Shown here: one piece after another, positions 1 through 6,296 of the stretch
Position numbering within the stretch: the first letter of the stretch is position 1
Layout of the letters: every line of letters begins with the position of its first letter
Origin: an archaeon
GTDB taxonomy: Archaea > Hydrothermarchaeota > Hydrothermarchaeia > JALTZZ01 > JALUTC01
DNA length: 13,485 nt
Assembly (NCBI GenBank): GCA_027051265.1
Contig: JALTZH010000142.1
Span: 1 to 13,485 of the forward strand
Direction of reading: 5' to 3'
Position numbers and translations under genes: made by a program
The notes under the pieces: generated by a model
The model's database searches: none
Seen by the model: the letters and a program-made list of their open reading frames with translations, nothing else
Told to the model about the DNA's origin: nothing

Positions 1-55
1 ACCGGCGACCAGGGGATCTACAGTCCCCCGCTCTACCAGGCTGAGCTACGCCGGG
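1..55 (-). tRNA. tRNA-Tyr (GTA), 3' end cut off by the window edge
   Basis: Read on the minus strand, this gives a seven-base 5' acceptor strand CCCGGCG (55 to 49), TA at positions 8-9, a D arm closed by GCTC/GAGC with a GG-containing loop, and an anticodon arm GGGGA-CTGTAGA-TCCCC whose loop places GTA at 34-36. A short variable loop (TGGTC) and the first strand of the T stem (GCCGG) follow before the window ends. The T loop and 3' acceptor strand lie outside. A C at position 1 fits the C1-G72 identity pair of archaeal tRNA-Tyr. No intron interrupts the anticodon loop. The very G-C-rich stems contrast with the AT-rich surroundings, as in thermophiles. Confidence 0.93.
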
Positions 56-56
56 G

Positions 57-125
57 TTTCTATAACTATATATAAATTATTAAAAAATTTAAAAAACGAA
101 AAAGATCATTTTTTATACTTAAATT
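57..125. promoter_or_regulatory. Divergent promoter region of tRNA-Tyr and the monophosphatase gene
   Basis: This 69-base, almost pure A/T gap separates two divergent genes. On the minus strand TTTATATA (76 to 69) and the A/T run before it are candidate TATA elements for the tRNA. On the plus strand TTAAAAAATTTAAAA (about 79-95) is a candidate box about 30-40 bases before the ATG at 126, which would give a very short leader. No Shine-Dalgarno sequence precedes that ATG. The exact boxes are inferred. Confidence 0.4.
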
Positions 126-929
126 ATGATTGAAAATAAAGTAAGAGAAATTGTTATCAGTGTCAAAGAGGATATTTCGAAGATTTTAAATGATAAAAAT
201 ATAAAAGAAGTATTGTATAAAAAAAATGGTGATACAACATGGAGAATAGATATTATTTCGGAGAAAATGATCATCGAAAAACTTAAAGAAGAAGAGATCC
301 CATGTATCATTGTTTCAGAGGAACATGAGAAGCTTAAGCTTAACGATGTTCCGGAATATATATTCGTACTTGATCCAATAGATGGTTCTTTTAATTTAGT
401 AAAAGGAATACCCTTTGCTTCAGTATCTGTAGCTGTTGCAAAATATAAAAGAAACGCAACATTATCCGATTTATTTTATTCGATAGTTGTTAATATTTTT
501 GAGGAAGAAATATTTGAAGCTTATAAAGGAAAAGGCTCAAAGTTTAACGGTAAAGCTGTACATGTTAATAAAAGATATGATATCGATAATCTTACAGGAG
601 TAATATATACATATAACGTTAATAATCTGGAAAGATTGCTCAAAAAGACAAAAAGGGTAAGAGTTTTAGGTGCAGCATCTCTTGAAATCTCTTATATTGC
701 ATTAAATCGTATAGATTACTTTTTAGATATAAGAAACCATTTGAGAAATGTTGACATAGCTGCAGCGTATCTAATACTTAAAGAAGCTGGAGGTTTTATA
801 GTTGATTTAAACGGAAGAGATTTCAATTGTAATATAACCGGTATAGTAAGGATAACATTACTATGTTCAAAATGTAAAGACCTCTCCTTAAAGTTGTTGA
901 ACTATGTTAGAAGTAGAGATAAAAGCTAG
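126..929 (+). CDS. Inositol monophosphatase / fructose-1,6-bisphosphatase family phosphatase
   Basis: This 267-residue protein has the full motif set of the Mg2+-dependent, lithium-sensitive phosphatase superfamily in order: GDTTWRID (residues 35-42), an acidic VSEEHE (63-68, E65/E66), the metal-binding DPIDGS (83-88), and near the C terminus NVDIAAAYLILKEAGG (208-223), with D210 as the last metal ligand. Length is normal for the family (about 250-270). Archaeal members often hydrolyse both inositol-1-phosphate and fructose-1,6-bisphosphate, so roles in gluconeogenesis, inositol-lipid or compatible-solute synthesis are all possible; the sequence does not decide. The ATG at 126 is the first in frame after the promoter-like region and has no Shine-Dalgarno site, consistent with a short or absent leader. 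Its last 26 bases overlap the CYTH gene, so the two are probably co-transcribed. Confidence 0.9.
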   Translation: MIENKVREIVISVKEDISKILNDKNIKEVLYKKNGDTTWRIDIISEKMIIEKLKEEEIPCIIVSEEHEKLKLNDVPEYIFVLDPIDGSFNLVKGIPFASVSVAVAKYKRNATLSDLFYSIVVNIFEEEIFEAYKGKGSKFNGKAVHVNKRYDIDNLTGVIYTYNVNNLERLLKKTKRVRVLGAASLEISYIALNRIDYFLDIRNHLRNVDIAAAYLILKEAGGFIVDLNGRDFNCNITGIVRITLLCSKCKDLSLKLLNYVRSRDKS

Positions 930-1413
930 AGTTAGCGATCCAGATAAAATAAGAAGAAAATTATTAAATCTTGAATTTAAATTCAAAGAAAAAATTCATC
1001 AAATTGATTATTATTATAATCATCCATGTAAAGATTTTAAAAAAACCGATGAAGCCTTAAGAGTTAGGTTTTCTAAAGGAGAATGTACTCTTACATATAA
1101 AGGAAGAAAAATCGATAACATAACTAAATCCAGAGAAGAAATAACCGTTAAAGTTGATGGTGATATTTTAACGCTTCTAAAAAGATTAGGCTTTACTTTT
1201 GTTGAAAAGATAGAGAAAGTTAGAGAAATTTATGAAAAAGATGATTTAAAGATATGTATAGATAGAGTTAAAGAGCTTGGATGTTTTGTTGAAATAGAAT
1301 CAAAAAGATACGATGTAAAAAAGTTATTTGAAGTTGCGAAAGAAATTGGTGTAAATGAATTTATTAGAGAATCTTATCTTGAAATGTTTTTAAGAATAAG
1401 AAGATCTCTTTAA
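904..1413 (+). CDS. CYTH-domain protein (class IV adenylate cyclase CyaB / triphosphatase-like)
   Basis: The 169-residue protein begins MLEVEIKARV, the canonical N-terminal ExExK signature of the CYTH fold (E3, E5, K7), which lines a triphosphate-binding tunnel. Further basic and acidic strand residues follow, such as LRVRFSKGECTLTYKGR (about residues 52-68) and SREEITVKV (76-84), and the C-terminal half carries LKICIDRVKELGCFVEIES (114-132), typical of the second half of the barrel. Length matches small CyaB-like members (about 165-185). Family members are adenylate cyclases, thiamine triphosphatases or inorganic triphosphatases; the archaeal substrate is usually unknown. The start is placed by the ExExK motif, inside the end of the upstream phosphatase. 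The 3' end overlaps the convergent propeller gene by 24 bases. Confidence 0.86.
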   Translation: MLEVEIKARVSDPDKIRRKLLNLEFKFKEKIHQIDYYYNHPCKDFKKTDEALRVRFSKGECTLTYKGRKIDNITKSREEITVKVDGDILTLLKRLGFTFVEKIEKVREIYEKDDLKICIDRVKELGCFVEIESKRYDVKKLFEVAKEIGVNEFIRESYLEMFLRIRRSL

Positions 1414-2259
1414 AATATAAAGTCCAGAATCTGTTCCAACTAATACAACATCTGATCCTAATTCGGAGTGAACATCGTTTATATACGATTCAAAATTTGT
1501 CTCTGAAATTATTCTTAAATCCTTATCAAAACACAACAACGAATCTTCAGCACCTACAAATATATATTTTTTCGTAGCATGTACACATAATGGTTCCTTT
1601 TTTAATTCAACTTTTTTAAACAAACTTCCATCCAGATTATACATGTTTATGGAAAATTCTTCACCAGATATTGTAAGAACTATTTTATTGTTAATCATCG
1701 TAACCTTATATATTCCAGATTTCTCAATGTTTCTTAAAAGAATTAAATCTCCATTTTCATTAAAAACGTATAACGTTGAATCTTCATCCACTGCGATAAG
1801 AAAATTAGCATTGGAATCCATAAAGAAACCTGTTATTCTATTACGAGTTCTCTTTGAAAATTTTTCAACGTTATCTTCGTAAAACCTAACAGTTCCTGGA
1901 TTATATGTAGCGATGGCAAACTTTTTTGAATCTTTTGAAACATATGCAAAATGTAACACGTTCTTAACATCAAGCTTCAGGAATAATTTCCTAAAATCCC
2001 TATCCATAAGGATAACGTTACTCCTCGTAACCATCAGGATTCGGTTAAGATTTTCACTAATCGCTATATCATCTACTAGAGTGTTATATTTCTCTTCATA
2101 CAACTTTTTAAGTTCTTTTAGTTCATAAATCTTAACGATATCTTTATATTTTTCATGTTCAACATTTTCCACAACATATCCAAAATATTTTCCACAATAA
2201 GATAAAAATACGGATTTAATAACCTTATCTTTTTCCATAATGCTTATTATTTTCCACAT
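1390..2259 (-). CDS. Beta-propeller (WD40/YVTN-like) protein of unknown function
   Basis: The 289-residue protein consists of short repeating beta-strand blocks of about 40 residues, such as RILMVTRSNVILMDRDFRKL (from 73), KFAIATYNPGTVRFYEDNVE (113-132), FLIAVDEDSTLYVFNENGDL (153-172), IFVGAEDSLLCFDKDLRI (233-250) and VVLVGTDSGLYILKRS (271-286). The recurring hydrophobic strand, polar turn with D/N, and Y/F-V/L-F/Y strand pattern is that of a six- or seven-bladed propeller. There is no signal peptide or membrane segment, so it is probably cytoplasmic and may act as a binding scaffold. I recognise no specific family. Start: ATG at 2259 gives MWKIISI; a second Met at residue 8 is an alternative. 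The stop lies 24 bases inside the convergent CYTH gene. Confidence 0.78.
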   Translation of the reverse strand: MWKIISIMEKDKVIKSVFLSYCGKYFGYVVENVEHEKYKDIVKIYELKELKKLYEEKYNTLVDDIAISENLNRILMVTRSNVILMDRDFRKLFLKLDVKNVLHFAYVSKDSKKFAIATYNPGTVRFYEDNVEKFSKRTRNRITGFFMDSNANFLIAVDEDSTLYVFNENGDLILLRNIEKSGIYKVTMINNKIVLTISGEEFSINMYNLDGSLFKKVELKKEPLCVHATKKYIFVGAEDSLLCFDKDLRIISETNFESYINDVHSELGSDVVLVGTDSGLYILKRSSYS

Positions 2260-2297
2260 CTCTCTCTTCTAATAAATTTTTTTGAATCTAATTATTA

Positions 2298-2308
2298 CAT
2301 TTATAACT
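2298..2308 (-). promoter_or_regulatory. Candidate TATA box for the propeller gene
   Basis: On the minus strand GTTATAAAT lies about 40 bases before the ATG at 2259. This would place a start site about 26 bases downstream near 2273 and leave a leader of some 14 bases containing the purine run AGAGAGAG. It is a plausible archaeal arrangement inferred by position only. Confidence 0.35.
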
Positions 2309-2383
2309 TTTGTTACACTGATCATATTCATGCTTTACATCTTTTAATTTCTGATTTATTGTAATAAAAATTAACAACAAAAA

Positions 2384-2798
2384 GTATTTGTTTTACTTTT
2401 ACAAAACGTCGCTAAGAAAGCCTTGCTTTTTCAAATTGGGGATGAATTAAAGCTGTAGTATGCGAAACGTTTATATAGTGAATTATACTGTCGTGCATAG
2501 ATTCGTAAAGCTTTGCAAAACGTTAAAACAATCTTCATCAGAGATCCCAAAGGTTTAAGAAGAAACAACAAAAGCAAAAAATTAACGCTATCATCCATAA
2601 TTTCTTCAGCTATAAATACATCATCCAAAGAATTAAAATCTCTACCGAAAACTTCGGATTAAGGGTGAACCCGTTAATGAACGTAACTCCTCCTCTCACT
2701 ACCATTGGTGTGAATCAGCTATGTTCGTTAAAAAATTTAAATACCTTAAATCTCGTGTAGAATCCCATAGAGATGTCGTAGCTACACTAAATATATAG
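2384..2798 (+). pseudogene. Decayed tnpB (IS200/IS605 OrfB-type) relic
   Basis: No single frame is open, but three plus-strand frames in succession give recognisable pieces of an archaeal TnpB. From 2384: QNVAKKALLFQIGDELKL, a TAG (2456-2458), YAKRLYSELYCRA, a second TAG (2498-2500), then TIFIRDPKGLRRNNKSKK, matching the family's IGDPKGI-RxNN block. From about 2581, shifted: INAIIHNFFSYKYIIQRI and ENFGLRVNP, matching the following helix and strand. From 2673, shifted again: VNERNSSSHYHWCES, the remains of the zinc-finger half VNE-TS-CxxCG, and HRDVVATLNI, the terminal RuvC-III block, ending at TAG 2796-2798. Most zinc-finger cysteines are gone and the N-terminal and central parts are too short for a complete gene of about 400 codons, so internal deletions are likely. 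The assignment rests on remembered family motifs. Confidence 0.68.
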
Positions 2799-3050
2799 CC
2801 CTCGTCTCAATTAAATCTCCTAAACAAAATCTGTAACAATGTAGGCCTAAAAGAGCTGAGAGAGAATGGTTTAACTAGCTGCTGACCTATCCCATGCTTC
2901 TGTAGATTTCTATTGTATATAAAAGGAAAGAAGACTAGCACCTCAGCACAGAGAGGAGATCAAATAGTATCTTAGCAGATAATCGCTTCCGCTTTGAAAG
3001 GATAAAAAATCCTATACAGTACCTAAATAAGAACGTTTTTTATATTTTCT
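2799..3050. other. Non-coding remainder between the tnpB relic and tldD
   Basis: No open frame, RNA gene or clear repeat is visible. It probably contains the old right end of the element. Small inverted repeats occur: CCTC...GAGG at about 2941-2954, and AGGAT-AAAAA-ATCCT at 2999-3013, a 5-bp stem close to the 3' end of tldD. A T-rich stretch (3035-3050) abuts the tldD stop. I cannot identify transposon boundaries or a target-site duplication. Confidence 0.4.
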
Positions 3051-4388
3051 TTAAATTCCACCAACCGTAACTATACATCTAATGTGAGGAGAACCATCAG
3101 ATACTGGAACTAGTTGAGATTCCTTACCACAATGACCAATGTGAAAGTCTAAATCTTTTCCTACTGCATCTATAGTTTTTAAAACGTTAACAATCTCTCC
3201 AGACATAGATATATCTCTTATAGGATATTTAATCTCTCCTCTTTCTATAACGTATCCTTCTTCAGCGGAAAATTGAAAAACACCTCTTGTTGTATCTACT
3301 TCTCCACCTTTAGATCCTATTAAATAGTATCCGAAATCAATATCCTCAAGCATTTCTTCAAACGAATGATCACCTCTTTCAATAAAGGTATTACTCATTC
3401 TAACTATAGGTAAGTATGAAAAATTCTGAGCTCTAGCATTTCCTGTAAGATTTAGATTTAATCGTTTTGAAGTTTCTCTAGATGTTAAAAATGATTTTAA
3501 AATACCATTTTTAACCAAAATTTTTCTCTTCGCTTTGACTCCTTCATCATCATAAAAATAAAAACCGTAAGCATTTCTTAACGTTGCATCATCGTATACG
3601 TTTAACAATTCTGATCCTATTTTTAAACCAAGTTTATCTTTCAATATTGATTCTCCTCTCAAGACATGATCCGCTTCAACAGCATGTCCCAATGCTTCGT
3701 GGATAAAAACACCAGCAAGTTTTGGATCAAGAATTACCTTATATTTACCAGCCTTAGGTTTTTTAGCGTCAAGTAATCTAATAGCACGTTCACATACGAG
3801 ATCAATATCGAAATGTTTAACTAATTCGAAACCACCAATACCTCCTTTTCTTTCAAAAGCAACTTGTAATTTATCGTTTTTCTTTGAAAAACATGATGCA
3901 TAAAGGGATACGTATTTAAGTTCTTGAAAAATTTTTGAGCCTTCAGAATTGTAATAATGTTTTCTTACCGTAGCAAAGCTTAGGATTAAAGTCGAGCTTA
4001 TTATTTCAGGATATTTTTTCGTTTTATTATAAAGTTCTTTCAAATAATTTACTCTTTCTTCAATATCAACATCTTCAAGCTTAATTTTTTCTTCAACACT
4101 TTTATTATCTTCGTAAACTTCCTCTATATTAATTTCAATACTTTCTTCTCCTTGTCTTGATGTTTTATATATACGATCAAAAATATCTGGTAATTTTTTG
4201 ATATCATTTACTGAAGCAAAAGAAATCTTTTTATCAACTATTCTAACACTGCCTCCTAAAACTTTGTCAAACTTTATATCTTCAACTTTTCCATCTTTTA
4301 GTATAATCGTCTCTATATTTGATTCTTGAAATCTAATATCAATAAACTTAGCATCTTTACTCAATATCTTGTAAATTATTTCCTCCAT
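3051..4388 (-). CDS. tldD: TldD family metalloprotease
   Basis: The 445-residue protein has the TldD/PmbA fold. Its zinc site is visible as HEALGH (residues 230-235, the HExxxH motif) followed by EADHVLRGES, and the third ligand is the Cys in GHCGKESQLVPVSDGSPHIR (C420). Other conserved blocks are GNARAQNFSYLPIVRMSNT (317-335), SKGGEVDTTRGVFQFSAEEG (359-378), and the N-terminal half that builds the cage. Length agrees with archaeal TldD (about 440-480). In bacteria TldD works with TldE (PmbA) as a heterodimer that degrades unfolded peptides; no tldE partner is in this window. The ATG at 4388 lies only 11 bases after the mature 3' end of tRNA-Leu, so there is no room for a promoter of its own and it is probably read through from the eL41/tRNA promoter. 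Confidence 0.94.
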   Translation of the reverse strand: MEEIIYKILSKDAKFIDIRFQESNIETIILKDGKVEDIKFDKVLGGSVRIVDKKISFASVNDIKKLPDIFDRIYKTSRQGEESIEINIEEVYEDNKSVEEKIKLEDVDIEERVNYLKELYNKTKKYPEIISSTLILSFATVRKHYYNSEGSKIFQELKYVSLYASCFSKKNDKLQVAFERKGGIGGFELVKHFDIDLVCERAIRLLDAKKPKAGKYKVILDPKLAGVFIHEALGHAVEADHVLRGESILKDKLGLKIGSELLNVYDDATLRNAYGFYFYDDEGVKAKRKILVKNGILKSFLTSRETSKRLNLNLTGNARAQNFSYLPIVRMSNTFIERGDHSFEEMLEDIDFGYYLIGSKGGEVDTTRGVFQFSAEEGYVIERGEIKYPIRDISMSGEIVNVLKTIDAVGKDLDFHIGHCGKESQLVPVSDGSPHIRCIVTVGGI

Positions 4389-4399
4389 AATTTATATGA

Positions 4400-4485
4400 T
4401 GCGGGGGGTGGGATTTGAACCCACGCAGGCTCTTCGCCAGCAGGTCTTAAGCCTGCCCCCTTTGACCAGGCTCGGGCACCCCCGC
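4400..4485 (-). tRNA. tRNA-Leu (TAA), class II with long variable arm
   Basis: The minus strand folds into a full 86-base class II tRNA: acceptor strand GCGGGGG (4485 to 4479) pairing with CCCCCGC (4407 to 4401), discriminator A at 4400, an anticodon arm GCAGG-CTTAAGA-CCTGC giving anticodon TAA, a variable arm of about 14 bases, and T arm GTGGG-TTCAAAT-CCCAC. CCA is not encoded (the next three bases are TCA). No intron is present. The bases just outside the mature ends (4486-4490 and 4396-4399 together with 4400) continue the acceptor pairing to a perfect 12-bp helix. The tRNA sits one base after the stop codon of eL41. Confidence 0.97.
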
Positions 4486-4486
4486 A

Positions 4487-4600
4487 TCATCTTCTTTGTA
4501 ACTTCTTCTTACGTTTCCTTTCTCTTAATCTTTTTTTTCTTGTTTTCCATCTACATTTACCAGCCTTTTTCCATTTTCTGGAACTATGTTTTCCAGCCAA
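4487..4600 (-). CDS. rpl41e: Large-subunit ribosomal protein eL41 (TTG start)
   Basis: This 37-residue, extremely basic peptide starts MAGKHSSRKWKKAGKCRW and continues KTRKKRLRERKRKKKLQRR. It follows the archaeal eL41 pattern RKWKKxGxxRWKxxKKRxRxLKRxRKK in composition, spacing and length; eL41 is a single-helix peptide in the ribosome. The start is TTG at 4600, chosen because GGTGAT, an excellent match to the 16S 3' end, lies just upstream on the minus strand (about 4608 to 4603), and because this start gives the family's usual length. A longer in-frame reading begins with ATG at 4687 but lies inside the divergent gene, has a hydrophobic non-family extension, and is rejected. The TGA stop (4489-4487) falls in the leader of tRNA-Leu, suggesting a joint transcript. 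Confidence 0.84.
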   Translation of the reverse strand: MAGKHSSRKWKKAGKCRWKTRKKRLRERKRKKKLQRR

Positions 4601-4643
4601 ATAATCACCCAAAATATAATAAAAAGTTAACAAATTTAAATTT
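4601..4643. promoter_or_regulatory. 43-bp bidirectional promoter region
   Basis: The region separates the eL41 start (TTG, minus) from the ATG at 4644 (plus). Toward eL41, the self-complementary AAATTTAAATTT (4632-4643) can act as a TATA element, with start site near 4610 and GGGTGAT serving as ribosome binding site. Toward the plus-strand gene, AATATAATAAAA (about 4612-4624) lies some 25 bases before the ATG, the spacing expected for a leaderless transcript; no Shine-Dalgarno site precedes that ATG. The assignment of boxes is positional. Confidence 0.5.
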
Positions 4644-6278
4644 ATGAGGATTATAGATGTAATCGTGGCTTTGGTTTTATTCTTCATCGTTATATTTTCT
4701 TCCTTACTGATAATTACGAATACGTTAGAGAATGTTGCTAAAGAGAGGGAATATATGGGTATAAAAAAAATTTTAGAAACAATTTCTATTAAAGATTGCT
4801 TTTTATCTAACGGATCAATTAATATTGAAATGGAAAATTTTAATGAGATATATAATTACATTGAGATATATCCATTCAAAGAAGATTGGATCGTTGATTT
4901 TCGTTATAGAGTTCCGGTTTTATTAAATGGTATTGGAAATTTTAGTATAACGATACGATTTGAATATGGTCATTCGAGAAATTTTTCGATTATAGTTTCT
5001 TCCAGTGAAAATATTATTCCTTTTGAAGCTAGCTGTGAATACTATAACAATTACTGGATTAAATCTTGCAACATCTCATTTTCGTCAAATACTACGCTTG
5101 TTTTTATTTATTACGATATAACTGATAGGAATACCTTAATATACAATAAAAGTTTAAACTTAATTAATTTAAGTAGAAATTACAAAATTCTTCCAGAAGA
5201 GATAAACGTTTATAGATCAATAGGAAAAGCGAGAGGTAAAGAATATATTCCGATAATCAGATATATAAACTGTTATGAGATATATAGAATAGCATGTGTT
5301 GGTAAGAATTACTCGTTTTGTACGAAATTCTTTAACGAATCAAATATAGATGAACTTTTTAATCTATCTTCTTCGGAGAACATTTACGAATATGATGCCG
5401 TGTTCTTTTTCTCAAATTTATCTGAAGATATTCTATCAAAAGTAAATGCTACAATTTTATACGATTTTTATAATATGGGTGGAGATGTCATATCTTTTTA
5501 TCAAAACTCTTATGAATTTTTATCCAAATTTAACATAAACAAACTTGATTATTATGGATATGGAATAATTTTACACGATAATCATTTAATCGTTAACTAT
5601 CCAAACGAGATAAGAGATATCTATTTTTATAATAGTTTAAAATCGTTACTCAAAAGTGATTACAAATATTACTATCCAATTTTCATACTGGATTATATAA
5701 TCCGAAACGATTCGCTAATTTGTCAATATGAGGAATGTTGGAACGTTACTTCAAGTCCTAATGTTAGATATGAGTTCATTGATAGTACAATAAATATACG
5801 AATCTCCGGAAATAAGTATATCTCTCTCTTACAGGAATTTATGTTTAACGAATCTTATTATAATAACCTCTCACTTCTTTTAAGGTATAGTGTTACGCAA
5901 ATAGCAGCTGCATCATCATTAAGAATATTTATTTCAATAGATAACTATACAATATATAAACATTTCTGTGAGGCACCATGTCAAGGAGTGTTTGATATTG
6001 AAGAAAAATATTATAATTTTTTAAAATATAAAAAAAGATATCTATTCAATATCTCTATTTATCATGGCGGTGGGAGAAGCGATATATCAATTGAAAACGT
6101 AACATTAGTCTCGGAATATTATCCTATAGGGTTTCTTCTTATCGAAAATTATTCGAACGGTATTCTTATTTTAATAACAACTTTCGAATCAGAAGACCTC
6201 GTTGAAAATATTAGATATTATATTACAAGAAAAGGAAAGAGTTATATTTTGAAAACAAAAATATACTATTTAAAATGA
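4644..6278 (+). CDS. Membrane-anchored extracellular protein, rich in N-glycosylation sequons
   Basis: The 544-residue protein opens with a short N terminus and one strongly hydrophobic segment (about residues 5-25) without an obvious cleavage motif, suggesting a signal anchor or pilin-like N terminus with the rest outside the cell. The remainder is rich in Asn, Tyr, Ile and Ser. By eye it contains about 20 N-x-S/T sequons spread along its length, for example at residues 56, 99, 113, 143, 149, 168, 175, 222, 231, 240, 258 and 268. Ten cysteines, all but C52 beyond residue 130, could form disulfides. Residues 249-287 (EYDAVFFFSNLS ... FYNMGGDVISFY) resemble a glutamine-amidotransferase-like flavodoxin-type core, but no catalytic triad is evident. 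I do not recognise a family. It may be a cell-surface or S-layer-associated protein. Confidence 0.8.
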   Translation: MRIIDVIVALVLFFIVIFSSLLIITNTLENVAKEREYMGIKKILETISIKDCFLSNGSINIEMENFNEIYNYIEIYPFKEDWIVDFRYRVPVLLNGIGNFSITIRFEYGHSRNFSIIVSSSENIIPFEASCEYYNNYWIKSCNISFSSNTTLVFIYYDITDRNTLIYNKSLNLINLSRNYKILPEEINVYRSIGKARGKEYIPIIRYINCYEIYRIACVGKNYSFCTKFFNESNIDELFNLSSSENIYEYDAVFFFSNLSEDILSKVNATILYDFYNMGGDVISFYQNSYEFLSKFNINKLDYYGYGIILHDNHLIVNYPNEIRDIYFYNSLKSLLKSDYKYYYPIFILDYIIRNDSLICQYEECWNVTSSPNVRYEFIDSTINIRISGNKYISLLQEFMFNESYYNNLSLLLRYSVTQIAAASSLRIFISIDNYTIYKHFCEAPCQGVFDIEEKYYNFLKYKKRYLFNISIYHGGGRSDISIENVTLVSEYYPIGFLLIENYSNGILILITTFESEDLVENIRYYITRKGKSYILKTKIYYLK

Positions 6279-6296
6279 ATAATTTTTTAGTTTAAA
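6279..6296. terminator. T-rich convergent junction
   Basis: The 18 bases between the two convergent stop codons contain TTTTTT on the plus strand and an A/T-rich run on the other. This is the only space for archaeal oligo-T termination of both the surface-protein gene and the fwd operon. There is no hairpin. Confidence 0.3.

Noticed and set aside
2431-2628. 65-residue minus-strand open frame
   Set aside because: It is antisense to the tnpB relic, has no recognisable motif, and has no promoter or ribosome binding site.
2640-2690. Possible tRNA or structured RNA around GGGTGAACCC
   Set aside because: The palindrome lies inside the tnpB-derived coding remains; no cloverleaf or conserved loops can be drawn around it.
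4396-4647. Plus-strand open frame beginning MMRGVGFEPTQALRQQ
   Set aside because: It is the antisense of tRNA-Leu and eL41. Peptides of the form GFEPTQALRQQVLSLPPLTR are a well-known artefact of translating the complement of tRNA-Leu.
4601-4687. N-terminal extension of eL41 from ATG 4687
   Set aside because: It would overlap the divergent surface-protein gene and its promoter, add a hydrophobic stretch foreign to eL41, and ignore the good ribosome binding site before TTG 4600.
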